A stretch of DNA of 64,000 nt from contig NZ_CP011770.1 of the NCBI RefSeq assembly GCF_001028705.1, positions 1,429,501-1,493,500 on the forward strand, read 5' to 3'. Of the stretch, positions 41,376 through 49,818 are shown piece by piece. Both the position numbers and the translations under genes were made by a program. Origin of the DNA: Croceicoccus naphthovorans. Its GTDB lineage: Bacteria; Pseudomonadota; Alphaproteobacteria; Sphingomonadales; Sphingomonadaceae. Every line of letters begins with the position of its first letter. The first letter of the stretch is position 1. The notes beneath the pieces were generated by a model that made no database searches, was not told where the DNA came from, and saw nothing but the letters and a program-made list of their open reading frames with translations.

Positions 41376-42667
41376 CCGGCGATTCCGGCGATACCATCCG
41401 CGCGCGGATCGATGCGGTGAAGGCGCGGTTGCCGATCGCGGATGTGATCGAGCGCACCGTCAAGCTGTCAGGCACGGCCACGTCGCGGCAGCGGCGGGGG
41501 CAGTGCCCGTTTCATGGCAGCACGTCGACCAGTCTGGCCGTTTATGCCGAGGAAGGGCAGGCCCATTGCTATGGCTGCCAATGGCACGGCGATGTCGTGA
41601 AATTCGTGCAGGACACGTTTCAGGTACCCTTTGCCGAGGCGCTGGCGCGCTGCGAGGTGGAGGCCGGGATTTCGCATGGGGCAGGCATCGGCGGCGATGC
41701 GGCGCCGGTGCAGCGGGCGCGCAATCCGGGTCCGGTGCGGCAGCGGCGTGGTCCGCCGATGATCGATCCGGTCGCGATGGGCCGCTGGATATGGCGGCAG
41801 GCGCGGCGCGAGGACGGGCCGGTGCGGCGGTATCTGCTGGGGCGCGGCGTGCCCGCCGGGGCGGTGACCGATGCGCGACTGGCGGCGTACCGATACCTGT
41901 CCGAATGCCCCTGCGCGCTGTGGCGCGAGGGGGACGATCCGATGAAAGGCCCGGTGGCGCCGGCGGTGGTCGCGGATGTGGTGCTGCCCGGCATGGCGGA
42001 TGGCGCGCTGACGTGGCGGGTGATCGGGGTGCATGTGACGTACCTGTCGCCCGATGGTGAGGGCACGATGCGGCGGCGCAAGCCGTGGGCCAAGCCTGAC
42101 GATGCCGACCCGTGGCTGCCCAAGCGCCGGATGCTGGGCCCGGTGGGGCAAGGCGCAGTGATCATAGGTCCCTATCGCCCCGGAGCGCACCTGTGGGTGG
42201 GTGAGGGGAACGAGACGGTGCTGTCGGGCATGTATATCGGCGGCGCGGACGGCGACGCGGTGGGCGTGGCGACGCTGAGCCTGGACAACCTGCAGGGCGG
42301 CTTGGCCTTCGCGCGCAGCAAGTATGGCGGCGAGCGGGTGTGGACGCTGCACGATATCCGGCCCGATCCGGAGCGGCCCTGTTTCACGGTACCGGGCCAT
42401 CGCGGCGCTGTGACGGGCCTGATCGATTCGGACATGGCCCCGCTGCGCGGGCGCAAGGATCGCGAGACCGGGCAGTTTCAGGGCGAGCTGGTGCAGGAAA
42501 CCCGGCGCGGTCCCTACGCGCGCCGCGCGATCAGCGGCGCAGAGCGCGCGCGGGTCTGCGGCGAGCTGTTCGTCAAGGGCTGGCGCCGCGTCGGGGCAGG
42601 CCCCGTCAACGCGATGCGCGCCCCGCCGGGGATGGATTTCAACGATGCTGCAAGGGAGCTGGTTTGA
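41372..42667 (+). CDS. DNA primase-like protein with CHC2 zinc finger and TOPRIM-like domain
   Basis: About 431 residues from a GTG at 41372. The CHC2 zinc domain is complete: LPIADVIERTVKLSG, then CPFH (45-48), then CYGC (66-69) and HGDVVKFVQ. A linker and an AAYRYLSECPCALW section precede LWVGEGNETVLSGMYIG, a TOPRIM-like start with the acidic residue. Phage primases of this type make RNA primers at the origin. The GTGA overlap with the upstream gene supports this start. Confidence 0.85.
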   Translation: MTGDSGDTIRARIDAVKARLPIADVIERTVKLSGTATSRQRRGQCPFHGSTSTSLAVYAEEGQAHCYGCQWHGDVVKFVQDTFQVPFAEALARCEVEAGISHGAGIGGDAAPVQRARNPGPVRQRRGPPMIDPVAMGRWIWRQARREDGPVRRYLLGRGVPAGAVTDARLAAYRYLSECPCALWREGDDPMKGPVAPAVVADVVLPGMADGALTWRVIGVHVTYLSPDGEGTMRRRKPWAKPDDADPWLPKRRMLGPVGQGAVIIGPYRPGAHLWVGEGNETVLSGMYIGGADGDAVGVATLSLDNLQGGLAFARSKYGGERVWTLHDIRPDPERPCFTVPGHRGAVTGLIDSDMAPLRGRKDRETGQFQGELVQETRRGPYARRAISGAERARVCGELFVKGWRRVGAGPVNAMRAPPGMDFNDAARELV

Positions 42668-43176
42668 TGGATTTACCGGAGTTTGCGATTTCGGTTCGGC
42701 AACCGTGGGCATGGGCGATCATCCATGGCGGCAAAGACGTAGAGAACCGCGTGAAGCGGGCGATCACGATGGGCGGCATGGACAAACATGACCGTCTGGC
42801 GGTTCACGCGGCGACGGGGATGACGCGCGACGAATTCGAGGCAGCCAGCGGGTTCATGTTGCGGACGCTTGGCATCGTCTGCCCGGTGCCTTGCCATCTT
42901 GTTCGCGGCGGGATCATCGGCTCGGTGGGAATCACCGGCGTGGTCAAGGATAGCGACAGCCCGTGGTTTTTCGGTCCATGGGCGCTGACGCTGATCGATC
43001 CGGTGGCATGTGAGCCGATTCCCAGCGTGGGCCAGCTGGGCGCATTTCGCTGGTCAGAGGCCGATGCGTCGAACCTTCGCGAGCCCCTGCCTTGGATGCG
43101 GTCGTGGCCGGATTGTCTGTCGGGCCGAGGGGCAAGGTCGCAGTCCTCGCTTTTCGATGGGGAGCGGGTGCAGTGA
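42667..43176 (+). CDS. ASCH-domain protein
   Basis: A 169-residue protein that begins FAISVRQPWAWAIIHGGKDVENR, the N-terminal motif of ASCH domains (related to PUA, RNA-binding). GGIIGSVGITGVVKDSDSPWFFGPWALTL follows. In bacteria it may bind RNA or coactivate; in phages the role is unknown. Its ATG overlaps the primase stop. Confidence 0.78.
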   Translation: MDLPEFAISVRQPWAWAIIHGGKDVENRVKRAITMGGMDKHDRLAVHAATGMTRDEFEAASGFMLRTLGIVCPVPCHLVRGGIIGSVGITGVVKDSDSPWFFGPWALTLIDPVACEPIPSVGQLGAFRWSEADASNLREPLPWMRSWPDCLSGRGARSQSSLFDGERVQ

Positions 43177-43400
43177 GCAACCAGCTAAATCCGCTCAGCA
43201 GTTTTCCCATAATCGTCGTCCCGGCCGGGACCGAATTCACCGATCCCATGACAGGTGAGACCGCGGTCGTGGCTGACGGTAACATGGTTCCAAACGGCAG
43301 GGCATTTCATTGCACGCAGCGCGATCTCGATGATCTAAAGGCAAGTTTGTCAGACGCCGTGCCATTGACCCAAAGTACCACTTTGGGTCAGACCGTATGA
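43173..43400 (+). CDS. Small phage protein (75 aa)
   Basis: Starts at GTG (MSNQLNPLSSFPIIVVPAGTEF). A small beta-rich protein with PDG-type turns. Unknown. It overlaps the ASCH gene by four bases and the next gene by four. Confidence 0.5.
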   Translation: MSNQLNPLSSFPIIVVPAGTEFTDPMTGETAVVADGNMVPNGRAFHCTQRDLDDLKASLSDAVPLTQSTTLGQTV

Positions 43401-43846
43401 CCAAGTCCCCCTCTTTCGGCGCGCGCGACCCTTCGTCGGGGCATGCCAAGCAGATCTTGCTGGGGTATCTGCGGCGCATCCGGGCGCTGCGCGATCAGCG
43501 GCGCGAGATCAACGAGGACATTGCGGAGGTTCGCAAGGAAGCGAAGGACGCGGGCTTTTCGGCCAGGCGCATCGAGGAAGTCGTGCGGTGGCAGGAAGAG
43601 TGCGAGAAGCACGGGCGCGAGGTGGTCGACGAGGCGGAGGCGTTGTTCGACCTGTACCGGATGGTGGCCGACGGGCAGGGACTCGCCTTTGACGAGATGA
43701 TGGACGACGCGCGCGACCGGGCGCTGGTGAAGATGTTCGCCGGCGAGGACCAGACCGCGCCGAAGCCGCCCACCGCCAAGGTGCGCGCCGCCAGCGACGC
43801 CGCCATCGCCGCCCAGATCGACCGGATGACGCGGGGTGGGGGATGA
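43397..43846 (+). CDS. GapR-like nucleoid protein (DUF2312)
   Basis: A 149-residue protein. The segment LLGYLRRIRALRDQRREINEDIAEVRKEAKDAGFSARRIEEVVRW is the DUF2312/GapR helix pair, which in Caulobacter binds overtwisted AT-rich DNA ahead of replication forks. The C-terminal part is helical and acidic, not part of the domain. A phage version next to the replication genes fits a role in managing supercoiling during phage DNA synthesis (inference). Confidence 0.75.
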   Translation: MTKSPSFGARDPSSGHAKQILLGYLRRIRALRDQRREINEDIAEVRKEAKDAGFSARRIEEVVRWQEECEKHGREVVDEAEALFDLYRMVADGQGLAFDEMMDDARDRALVKMFAGEDQTAPKPPTAKVRAASDAAIAAQIDRMTRGGG

Positions 43847-44064
43847 AGACCTATAACGCGCGTCGCTGGTTGCGAAAGGTTGGCAAGGCGTCTGTACGGG
43901 GCATGTCCGACGCCGAGATTGCCGAGCGTGGTTTAGAGATCATGTTGTCGGCGATGCGTAGCGCTTATGCGGCGCGACACCCATCCTCGCAAATGGCGGA
44001 TAAACTGGCCTCAAGCAGCCGAACTGAAGGTGGCGCGGACCGCCAACCGGTAGGCCATGACTAG
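43843..44064 (+). CDS. Small phage protein (73 aa)
   Basis: MKTYNARRWLRKVGKASVRGMSDAEIAERG ... basic helical protein ending in a segment (LASSSRTEGGAD) that is encoded by a degenerate copy of the stem-loop motif. It overlaps both neighbours by four to eight bases. Unknown function. Confidence 0.5.
   Translation: MKTYNARRWLRKVGKASVRGMSDAEIAERGLEIMLSAMRSAYAARHPSSQMADKLASSSRTEGGADRQPVGHD
44007..44031 (+). repeat. Dispersed stem-loop motif, copy 6 (degenerate)
   Basis: Stem CCT / AGG plus a G-T pair around CAAGCAGCCGAACTGA; inner hairpin CAG-CCGAA-CTG replaces the usual form. It lies ~25-50 nt before the start of the helicase gene, in sense orientation. Assignment is weaker than for the other five. 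Confidence 0.35.
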
Positions 44065-45706
44065 TTCGATTCCTATTGCCGTGGCCGATCCGCTGATGAT
44101 GGCGTGGTTCGAGTGCAACGATGCCGGGAACGCGCGGCGGGTCGAGGTGCTGGCCGGTGGACTGCTCAAGTGGGTGGACGACGAGTTCTGGTCTGCGTTC
44201 GACGGGCAGCGCTGGTCGCAGCGCGAGGGCGAGTACCGGGCGCGGGCGCTGGCGCTGGATGTCGCGCGGCATATCAATGACGAGGCGGCGGCGCTGGCCG
44301 ATCTGGTCGGCGATCCGGAAAAGCCCGATGCCGCGGCGCTGAGGGAACAGTATGGCGAGTGGTGCACGCCGCAGCGCGCGCTGGAGCGGCTGAAGCTGCT
44401 GCGCGGGCATGCGGTGCGATCGGGCAATGCGTCGCAGACCAGCGCGATGCTGACGCAGGCCAAGGTGCTGCCCGCGCTGCGCGCATGGTCGGAAGATTTC
44501 GACGTCGATCCGCTTGCCTACAACGTGTTGAACGGCACATTGCGCTTTCTGCCGCCCGCCGATGACGGCGGACCGTGGCGGGCCGATTTTCGGGAAGGGC
44601 ACGACCCCGCCGACATGATCAGCCAGGTGGCCAACGTGGCCTATGATCCGAACGCGGAATGCCCGATGTGGCTGGAGCGGCTGTCGCTGGTGCAGCCCGA
44701 TGCCGAGCAATGCGCGATCTTTGCGCGGATGTACGGGCAGACGCTGACCGGCCTGACCGACTGCGAGGAATTCTACGTCCACAAGGGGCTGGGCGGCGAC
44801 GGCAAGTCGAAGACACACGAGATCATCGCCGACCTGCATGGCGATTATTACCGGCATTCCCCGGTGAAGACGTTCCTGCAGGCCAGTTTCCAGAAATCGG
44901 GCAGCGAGCACCGGTCGGACCTTGTCCGCCTGGCGGGCGATATCCGCATGGTGGTGAGCGAGGAACCCGCGCCGAACGTGGCGTGGGACGGCGAACTGCT
45001 GAAGATGGTGACCGGCGGCGGGCATGTGACCGCGCGCGGATCCGGGGCGAAGACCGAGATCACGTACAAGCCGCGATGGAAGCTGTTCGTCGAGGTCAAC
45101 CCCTTGCCGCGCATACCGGGCGACGATCGAGGCTTTCGCCGCCGGTTGAAACTGGTGCTGTGGCCGGTGGACCTGCGCACGGTGGAGGGCGGGTTCGAGG
45201 CGCCCGAGCGGCTGCGCAAGCGGTTGATGACCGAAAAGGCGGGGATCCTGAACTGGATGATCGCCGGATGCCTGGACTGGCTGGCCGACCGGCGCATTCC
45301 GGTGCCGCAGGTGATGGCCGAGGCGCTGGAGAATTTCTGGGCCGAATCCAGTCCGCTGGCCGAGTGGCTGGAGGAACGGTGCGACCAGTCCGACAAGGAA
45401 GCCGAGACCGGGGCCACCGTGCTCTGGAAGGATTTCAAGGCGTGGCTGGAGAAGAACGAGATCAGCACCGACAACTGGAACACCACCAAGTTCGGCAAGC
45501 AGCTGACCCAGCGGCAGATACAGGGGAAGAAGGACGGGCGCGGGTACAAGGTGCGCAAGGGCATCAAGTTGCGCGACGACGTGCCGTTGCTGGGCGAGGA
45601 AGCGGACGATGCGCCGCGCGGTGCGCGCCCGCCTGTGCGCGACGACGATCGCGGCGCGGGTGGCGGCTTTGGTGACGGCGACGACGGGCTGGGTGACTGG
45701 CGATGA
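44057..45706 (+). CDS. P4-type phage primase/helicase (D5-like SF3 ATPase)
   Basis: A 549-residue protein. An N-terminal D5-like domain (residues 1-200) is followed by the SF3 helicase core: Walker A GLGGDGKSK (~244-252), then RLAGDIRMVVSEEPA (Walker B region) and TGGGHVTARGSGAKTEITYKPRWKLFVEVNPLPRIPGDDRGFRRRL (sensor and Arg finger). The C-terminus is a winged-helix-like end. Expected to unwind DNA at the phage origin, which probably lies just downstream. Confidence 0.88.
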   Translation: MTSSIPIAVADPLMMAWFECNDAGNARRVEVLAGGLLKWVDDEFWSAFDGQRWSQREGEYRARALALDVARHINDEAAALADLVGDPEKPDAAALREQYGEWCTPQRALERLKLLRGHAVRSGNASQTSAMLTQAKVLPALRAWSEDFDVDPLAYNVLNGTLRFLPPADDGGPWRADFREGHDPADMISQVANVAYDPNAECPMWLERLSLVQPDAEQCAIFARMYGQTLTGLTDCEEFYVHKGLGGDGKSKTHEIIADLHGDYYRHSPVKTFLQASFQKSGSEHRSDLVRLAGDIRMVVSEEPAPNVAWDGELLKMVTGGGHVTARGSGAKTEITYKPRWKLFVEVNPLPRIPGDDRGFRRRLKLVLWPVDLRTVEGGFEAPERLRKRLMTEKAGILNWMIAGCLDWLADRRIPVPQVMAEALENFWAESSPLAEWLEERCDQSDKEAETGATVLWKDFKAWLEKNEISTDNWNTTKFGKQLTQRQIQGKKDGRGYKVRKGIKLRDDVPLLGEEADDAPRGARPPVRDDDRGAGGGFGDGDDGLGDWR

Positions 45707-45737
45707 TCGGCGCGGCGGGCAACCACAAGATGTTGTG

Positions 45738-46033
45738 TACGGACGGTTACGGACAGTTGGGCTCAACTATCCGTATTTCCGGGGCATGCGGGTCGATGGA
45801 CAGCGGCGGGGTGGCGGTTGGGCGGCATGGCGGGGCCGATACGGACAGTTGCTACGGACGGTTTACGGATGGTTCGTGGTGGCGGGACCGTGCGGTAAGG
45901 CATTGAATTTGCGAGGGTAACGGATGGTTACGGACAGTTACGGAGGGTTTTCACCATGTCAGGCCTTATGTGCGCCTGTGCGCCTATGTGCGGACCCGGC
46001 CTGTAACTGTCCGTCCTGTCCGTAACCATCCTG
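45738..46033. repeat. Iteron-like cluster of TACGGACRGT repeats, candidate phage origin
   Basis: At least nine direct units of TACGGAYRGT or close variants at 45738, 45748, 45840, 45853, 45864, 45919, 45929, 45939 and a further partial, at 10-11 bp period within groups. Inverted units lie at 45765-45775, 46004-46014 and 46015-46033. Within the last part, TATGTGCGCC-like triplets (45966-45991) lie between CAGGCC and GGCCTG. It fills the 350-bp gap after the replicative helicase gene. Confidence 0.6.
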
Positions 46034-46057
46034 ACCACAAGATAGAGGATCAAACCC

Positions 46058-46738
46058 ATGGTAACTGTTCTGAGAAGCGAAGTGGTGCAGGCCCGCGAAG
46101 GGATCATGCCGCTGCGGCGCCCGTGGGAGCGGACCGGGCGGATCGATGTCGAGCAGCTGTGTGCATGGGCCTATGGGCCGCAGATGGTCGACCGGTACGA
46201 GCGGGTCGGGCTGAGCGTGATGGAGGCCGAGGCGGCGGAGTACGAGGTCATCCGGTACTCGACCGACGGGGTGGGGCAGCTGATGCAGATCGAACATCTG
46301 GGCTGTCGCATCGATCGGGGCGGGGTGACGATCAGCGACGATGTGCATCCGGCGGCGCTGGCCGTGGCGAACGCTGTGCGGGCTGCGGAAGGCGGCGGGG
46401 CGGTGCGGGCCTTTGCGCTGGCGGGTGTGCGGCCGACGGCATGGATGGAGCCGGACCGCAAGGTGCGTGCCTCGGTCTGGGTCAAGCCGTGGGAGAAGGC
46501 GCAGGTCGAGTATCAGGGGCCGGGGCGCAAGGGGGCGTACTGCCCGGTCATCGTGCTGTGGGATGATCGGCGCAAGGAATGGGGGCGGGCCGAGTACGCG
46601 CGCTGGTGGAACGGTCTGAGCGAGGTGGCGTGGCTGTTGTCGACGCGGGCGCTGGGGTTCGAGGTGACGGGGCCGGAGGCTCCGCAAGAGCCGTGGGCCG
46701 ACGATGGCGATGCGGCGCGGCGGGGGGCGGCAGCATGA
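46058..46738 (+). CDS. Hypothetical phage protein (226 aa)
   Basis: A protein that begins MVTVLRSEVVQAREGIMPLRRPWERTGR. The first half has WAYGPQMVDRYERVGLSVMEAEA; the second has RKVRASVWVKPWEKAQVEYQ and VLWDDRRKEWGRAEYARWWNGL. Trp/Arg-rich, no family recognised. It follows the repeat cluster and precedes the packaging genes, a spot where phages often keep a late regulator or nuclease; nothing in the sequence confirms either. Confidence 0.65.
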   Translation: MVTVLRSEVVQAREGIMPLRRPWERTGRIDVEQLCAWAYGPQMVDRYERVGLSVMEAEAAEYEVIRYSTDGVGQLMQIEHLGCRIDRGGVTISDDVHPAALAVANAVRAAEGGGAVRAFALAGVRPTAWMEPDRKVRASVWVKPWEKAQVEYQGPGRKGAYCPVIVLWDDRRKEWGRAEYARWWNGLSEVAWLLSTRALGFEVTGPEAPQEPWADDGDAARRGAAA

Positions 46739-46956
46739 TGTGCCGGGATGATGGAAAACGGGCCGAGCCGAGTGCGATTTCGCTTGCATTTCGGCGGGGG
46801 CCTGCCCGCCCCCCTCGCGGGTCCTCCCGGGGTCGCCTTCGTACAATGGGGTGCGGCAGCGCGGGGCGTGGGGGTTTTGTGATTTTTTGTGCAAGTCGCG
46901 GTTTTGGTTGGCTTTTTGGTCGGGTTTACGGCCCGGTCGGGCAGTGAGTTGACGGG
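46739..46956. other. Gap before terminase, possible packaging (cos) region
   Basis: 218 bp without a gene that I trust. It has a GC-rich inverted repeat (GGCGGG / CCCGCC at 46793-46810), a run of C and G blocks up to ~46840, and poly-T tracts near 46882-46915. Cos sites of lambda-like phages lie just before the small terminase gene, so this is the place to expect one, but no defined site can be named. Confidence 0.35.
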
Positions 46957-47511
46957 ATGATCGTCAATATCGACGAGTTTTCGGAACTGTGCGGGGTCAC
47001 GAGCGAGACCATGCGTGGCTATGTCCGGGCCGTCGACGGTACCCCGGCCTGGTTGATCGAACGGGGCGACAAGGGGCGTCCCTATCGCATCGACACAGAG
47101 GGCGGGCTTGCATGGTGGAAGGCTCTGCGCGACGAGGGCCAGCAGGCGGAAGCCGATCGGCAAGCGCAGTTGCAGCAGCTTCGTCTGGATATCCTTGGCG
47201 ATCAGGCCGAGTCCGAAGACATGATGGCGCTGTCGGGCAAGGCGCGGAAAGAGGAATATTCGGCCACGATGGAGCGCATCAAGCTGCGCCGGATCATGGG
47301 CGAGCTGGTCGAGACCGGCGATCTGGTCCCGCTGCTGTCGCATGCCGCGGTCGAGGCGCGCCGCAGGCTGCAGATGGTTCCAGGTGAGTACGCGGCACAG
47401 ATGGGTTTGACGCCGGAGGACGTAAAGCCGCTGCGCGACCTGATCGAAAAGGCGGTGAACGGGTTCGTGGAAAGCTTTGCCCTGCCGCGAAGTGGGAACG
47501 GCAATGCTTGA
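46957..47511 (+). CDS. Terminase small subunit (Nu1-like)
   Basis: A 184-residue protein. The N-terminus IVNIDEFSELCGVTSETMRGYV is the Nu1 winged helix-turn-helix that binds cos. A coiled coil in the middle (EADRQAQLQQLRLDIL) and KARKEEYSATMERIKLRRIMGELV match the family. Starts packaging by binding phage DNA; overlaps terminase large by eight bases. Confidence 0.85.
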   Translation: MIVNIDEFSELCGVTSETMRGYVRAVDGTPAWLIERGDKGRPYRIDTEGGLAWWKALRDEGQQAEADRQAQLQQLRLDILGDQAESEDMMALSGKARKEEYSATMERIKLRRIMGELVETGDLVPLLSHAAVEARRRLQMVPGEYAAQMGLTPEDVKPLRDLIEKAVNGFVESFALPRSGNGNA

Positions 47512-49645
47512 TTTCGGGCAGCACGATCCGCTGGCATTCGCCGATGCACAGATGCTGGTGGCATCGTGCCTGTCGCAGATGCGCTTTCCCGAGCGGGTAT
47601 CGCCATCGACAGCGGCGGTTCGCCACCGCGTGTTGGAAAACCCGGGTGCCTACTCGGGACCGTGGGGCGATGGACCGTTCTATGTCGAGCATCTGAACCG
47701 GATAATGGACTGCCTGTGGTCGGATTCGCCGCACCGGGAAGTGGGGGTCATGGGCCCCAGTCAGGTCGGTAAGTCCGAGATCGGCAACAATAGCCAGCTC
47801 CATACGATCATCTACGACCAGGCGGACACGCTGTTCATCGGGCCGGACCGGGTGCTGATAGAAAGCTACGTCAAGAAAGAGTTCGACAAGATGATCGAGC
47901 ACGCCGTTGCATTCGAAGATGTTGGCGATCTGAAGTCGCGGCTGTTGCCGGGGGCGGGATCCGACACGCTGAACCTGAAGCGGTTCTATGGCGCGGACTT
48001 TTTCTTTTTCTGGCCGACGGGTTCGCGTCTGCGGGCGCTGCCGTTCTCGCGCATCCGCATCGACGATCTGGACGAGATATCGACCGACATCGACAATCAG
48101 GGCGACGCGGTATCGCTGGCGCATGGCCGCATGGGCAGCTTCGAGGCGTTCGGCCAGACGATGCTCTACGTGAACAGCTCGCCAAAGCTGGGGCCGCGCG
48201 CGGGCATCGAGGCCTTTGTCGCGGCGGGAACCAATGAACGGCTTTGGGTCGATTGTCTCGACAGCGAATGCGGCACGCCGTTTCCGATGGAATACGAGCA
48301 GCTGATGTTCGATCGTGGAGGGTCACCGGCTGACGCAGCGGCGAGTGCCGAGATGGCCTGTCCGAAGTGCGGTTGCTGCTTTGGTCAGAAAGAAAAGCGG
48401 GCGTTGATGGAGACGCATCGCTGGATCGGGCGCGGCGAGACGGCTGTGCCACGCAGCGAAAATCCGACGGGCAAAACCGGCGAGCTTGAACAAAACACGC
48501 GGGCGTCGTTCCGCCTCGATGGTGTGCAGGGCTTCCGACCGTGGAGTGAGATCGCGCAGCGTGCGCGGCGGGCCGAGATTGCGCTGGAGTATGAACAGGA
48601 CGAGGGTCCGCTGAAGTCTTTCGACCAGACCATTCTCGGTCGGAATTACCGGGTGCGGTCGAGCGGTGAAGCGCCGGTCAGCGAGGACGAGCTGGTGCTG
48701 CGGGCGAAGGCATCGGCCTATGCGCTGGGCGAAGTGCCGCCGGGTGTGGAAGTGCTGATCGCGACGATCGATCAGCAGGGCAACCGTTTTGAAGTCGGGG
48801 TCTGGGGGTTCGGGACTCACTTTCGTGCGTGGCTGATCGACCGGTTCCCGATCCTGACCGTGGAAGAGAACGGCAAACAACGGCCCTTGCGTCCGTTCAC
48901 CCGGCCGGAGGACTGGGCGGTGATTCACGAAAAGGTGATGAGCCGCAGTTATCCTTTGGCTGGCGCCCCGCATCTGCGGATGAAGCTGTTCAACACGGCG
49001 GTCGACACGGGCGGTCTGGATGCGGCGACCGATAATGCCTTTGCCTGGTGGCATGCGATGGTATCCGGTGACGCCGGATCTGGCCGTGCCCCGCTGCCAC
49101 CTACGGCGATTACGCTGATCAAGGGCGGCAACAATCCGAAGGCACGGAAGCTGCCGCCGCCGACGATCGATGCGAAGCGCCAGATCAAAGGTGCCCCGCA
49201 GGCTGAATTGTACTTGCCGAACGTCGCACGGCTGAAGGATATCGCGAATGTCGCGTTGAATCGCCGCGAGGACGGTCCGGGCTATGTCCAGTTTCCGCGA
49301 GATATCGCGCCCGAGTATCTGGCCGAACTTCGCGCCGAGACCAAGCAGGGCGACGTCTGGATCCGCGATCCGCACGATGCGAACGAAACGTGGGATCTGA
49401 TGATCTATGCGCGTGCCGTGCTGTTGCGATTCGGCGGGGACGACTCGGCACTGGCGTGGGTGCCGGCATGGGCCAGACCGCCGCGTGGCGGCCCTGCGAA
49501 ACTGGAGACGGGGCCGCCGGATCGCGATCCGGTGGACAATTTCGACCCCACTGCAAGCCCTGTGGTCAAGATCGAAAAAGCGCAGAAAACCGGGGGTTCA
49601 CGGCCCCGGCAGCGGCGTGGAATCCGGACACGCCGGGCGGGTTGA
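47504..49645 (+). CDS. Terminase large subunit (GpA-like)
   Basis: About 713 residues. ATPase part: Walker A GPSQVGKSE (residues 84-92), FIGPDRVLIESYVKKEFDKMI, and RIRIDDLDE (Walker B). A zinc-like knuckle CPKCGCCF is in the middle. The nuclease part includes IATIDQQGNRFEVGVWGFG and AVDTGGLDAATDNAFAWW. Cleaves at cos and translocates DNA into the capsid. ATG at 47504, in the end of the small subunit gene. Confidence 0.93.
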   Translation: MLDFGQHDPLAFADAQMLVASCLSQMRFPERVSPSTAAVRHRVLENPGAYSGPWGDGPFYVEHLNRIMDCLWSDSPHREVGVMGPSQVGKSEIGNNSQLHTIIYDQADTLFIGPDRVLIESYVKKEFDKMIEHAVAFEDVGDLKSRLLPGAGSDTLNLKRFYGADFFFFWPTGSRLRALPFSRIRIDDLDEISTDIDNQGDAVSLAHGRMGSFEAFGQTMLYVNSSPKLGPRAGIEAFVAAGTNERLWVDCLDSECGTPFPMEYEQLMFDRGGSPADAAASAEMACPKCGCCFGQKEKRALMETHRWIGRGETAVPRSENPTGKTGELEQNTRASFRLDGVQGFRPWSEIAQRARRAEIALEYEQDEGPLKSFDQTILGRNYRVRSSGEAPVSEDELVLRAKASAYALGEVPPGVEVLIATIDQQGNRFEVGVWGFGTHFRAWLIDRFPILTVEENGKQRPLRPFTRPEDWAVIHEKVMSRSYPLAGAPHLRMKLFNTAVDTGGLDAATDNAFAWWHAMVSGDAGSGRAPLPPTAITLIKGGNNPKARKLPPPTIDAKRQIKGAPQAELYLPNVARLKDIANVALNRREDGPGYVQFPRDIAPEYLAELRAETKQGDVWIRDPHDANETWDLMIYARAVLLRFGGDDSALAWVPAWARPPRGGPAKLETGPPDRDPVDNFDPTASPVVKIEKAQKTGGSRPRQRRGIRTRRAG

Positions 49646-49727
49646 TCGCAGAAATTTGCGCGACCGGTCTTGAGTGGCAGCGAATTAGTTGACAACCCTC
49701 ACACCATCGGCGTCGCGAGCCAATCGG

Positions 49728-49755
49728 AAACCCGCCCCGCAAAGGCGGGTTTTAT
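49728..49755 (+). terminator. Rho-independent terminator
   Basis: AAACCCGCC (49728-49736) pairs with GGCGGGTTT (49744-49752), with a CCGCAAA loop and a T-rich tail. It lies in the 173-bp gap between terminase large and the next head gene. Confidence 0.8.
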
Positions 49756-49818
49756 CATGCCCGCATCGTGCGCGGCAGGGTTCGCGACGCCTTCACACAG
49801 ATTTGACAGGATGAACCG

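Noticed and set aside
33126..44064. The shared ASSS-x-GG peptide as a protein motif
   Set aside because: The same nucleotide motif gives a different peptide (KQRSGRA) in the clamp, so the DNA/RNA sequence, not the peptide, is what is shared.
43940..45766. Long (608-codon) minus-strand frame opposite the helicase
   Set aside because: Shadow frame; His/Arg/Pro-rich with no domain, while the plus strand encodes an SF3 ATPase.
45703..45906. A 67-codon frame after the helicase gene
   Set aside because: It reads through the TACGGACRGT repeats and gives a Gly-rich sequence without a domain; more likely origin DNA.
46735..46947. A 70-codon frame before terminase
   Set aside because: Arg/Gly-rich with no domain; it covers the GC-rich inverted repeat and poly-T tracts. 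A small protein is not excluded because its ATG overlaps the upstream stop.
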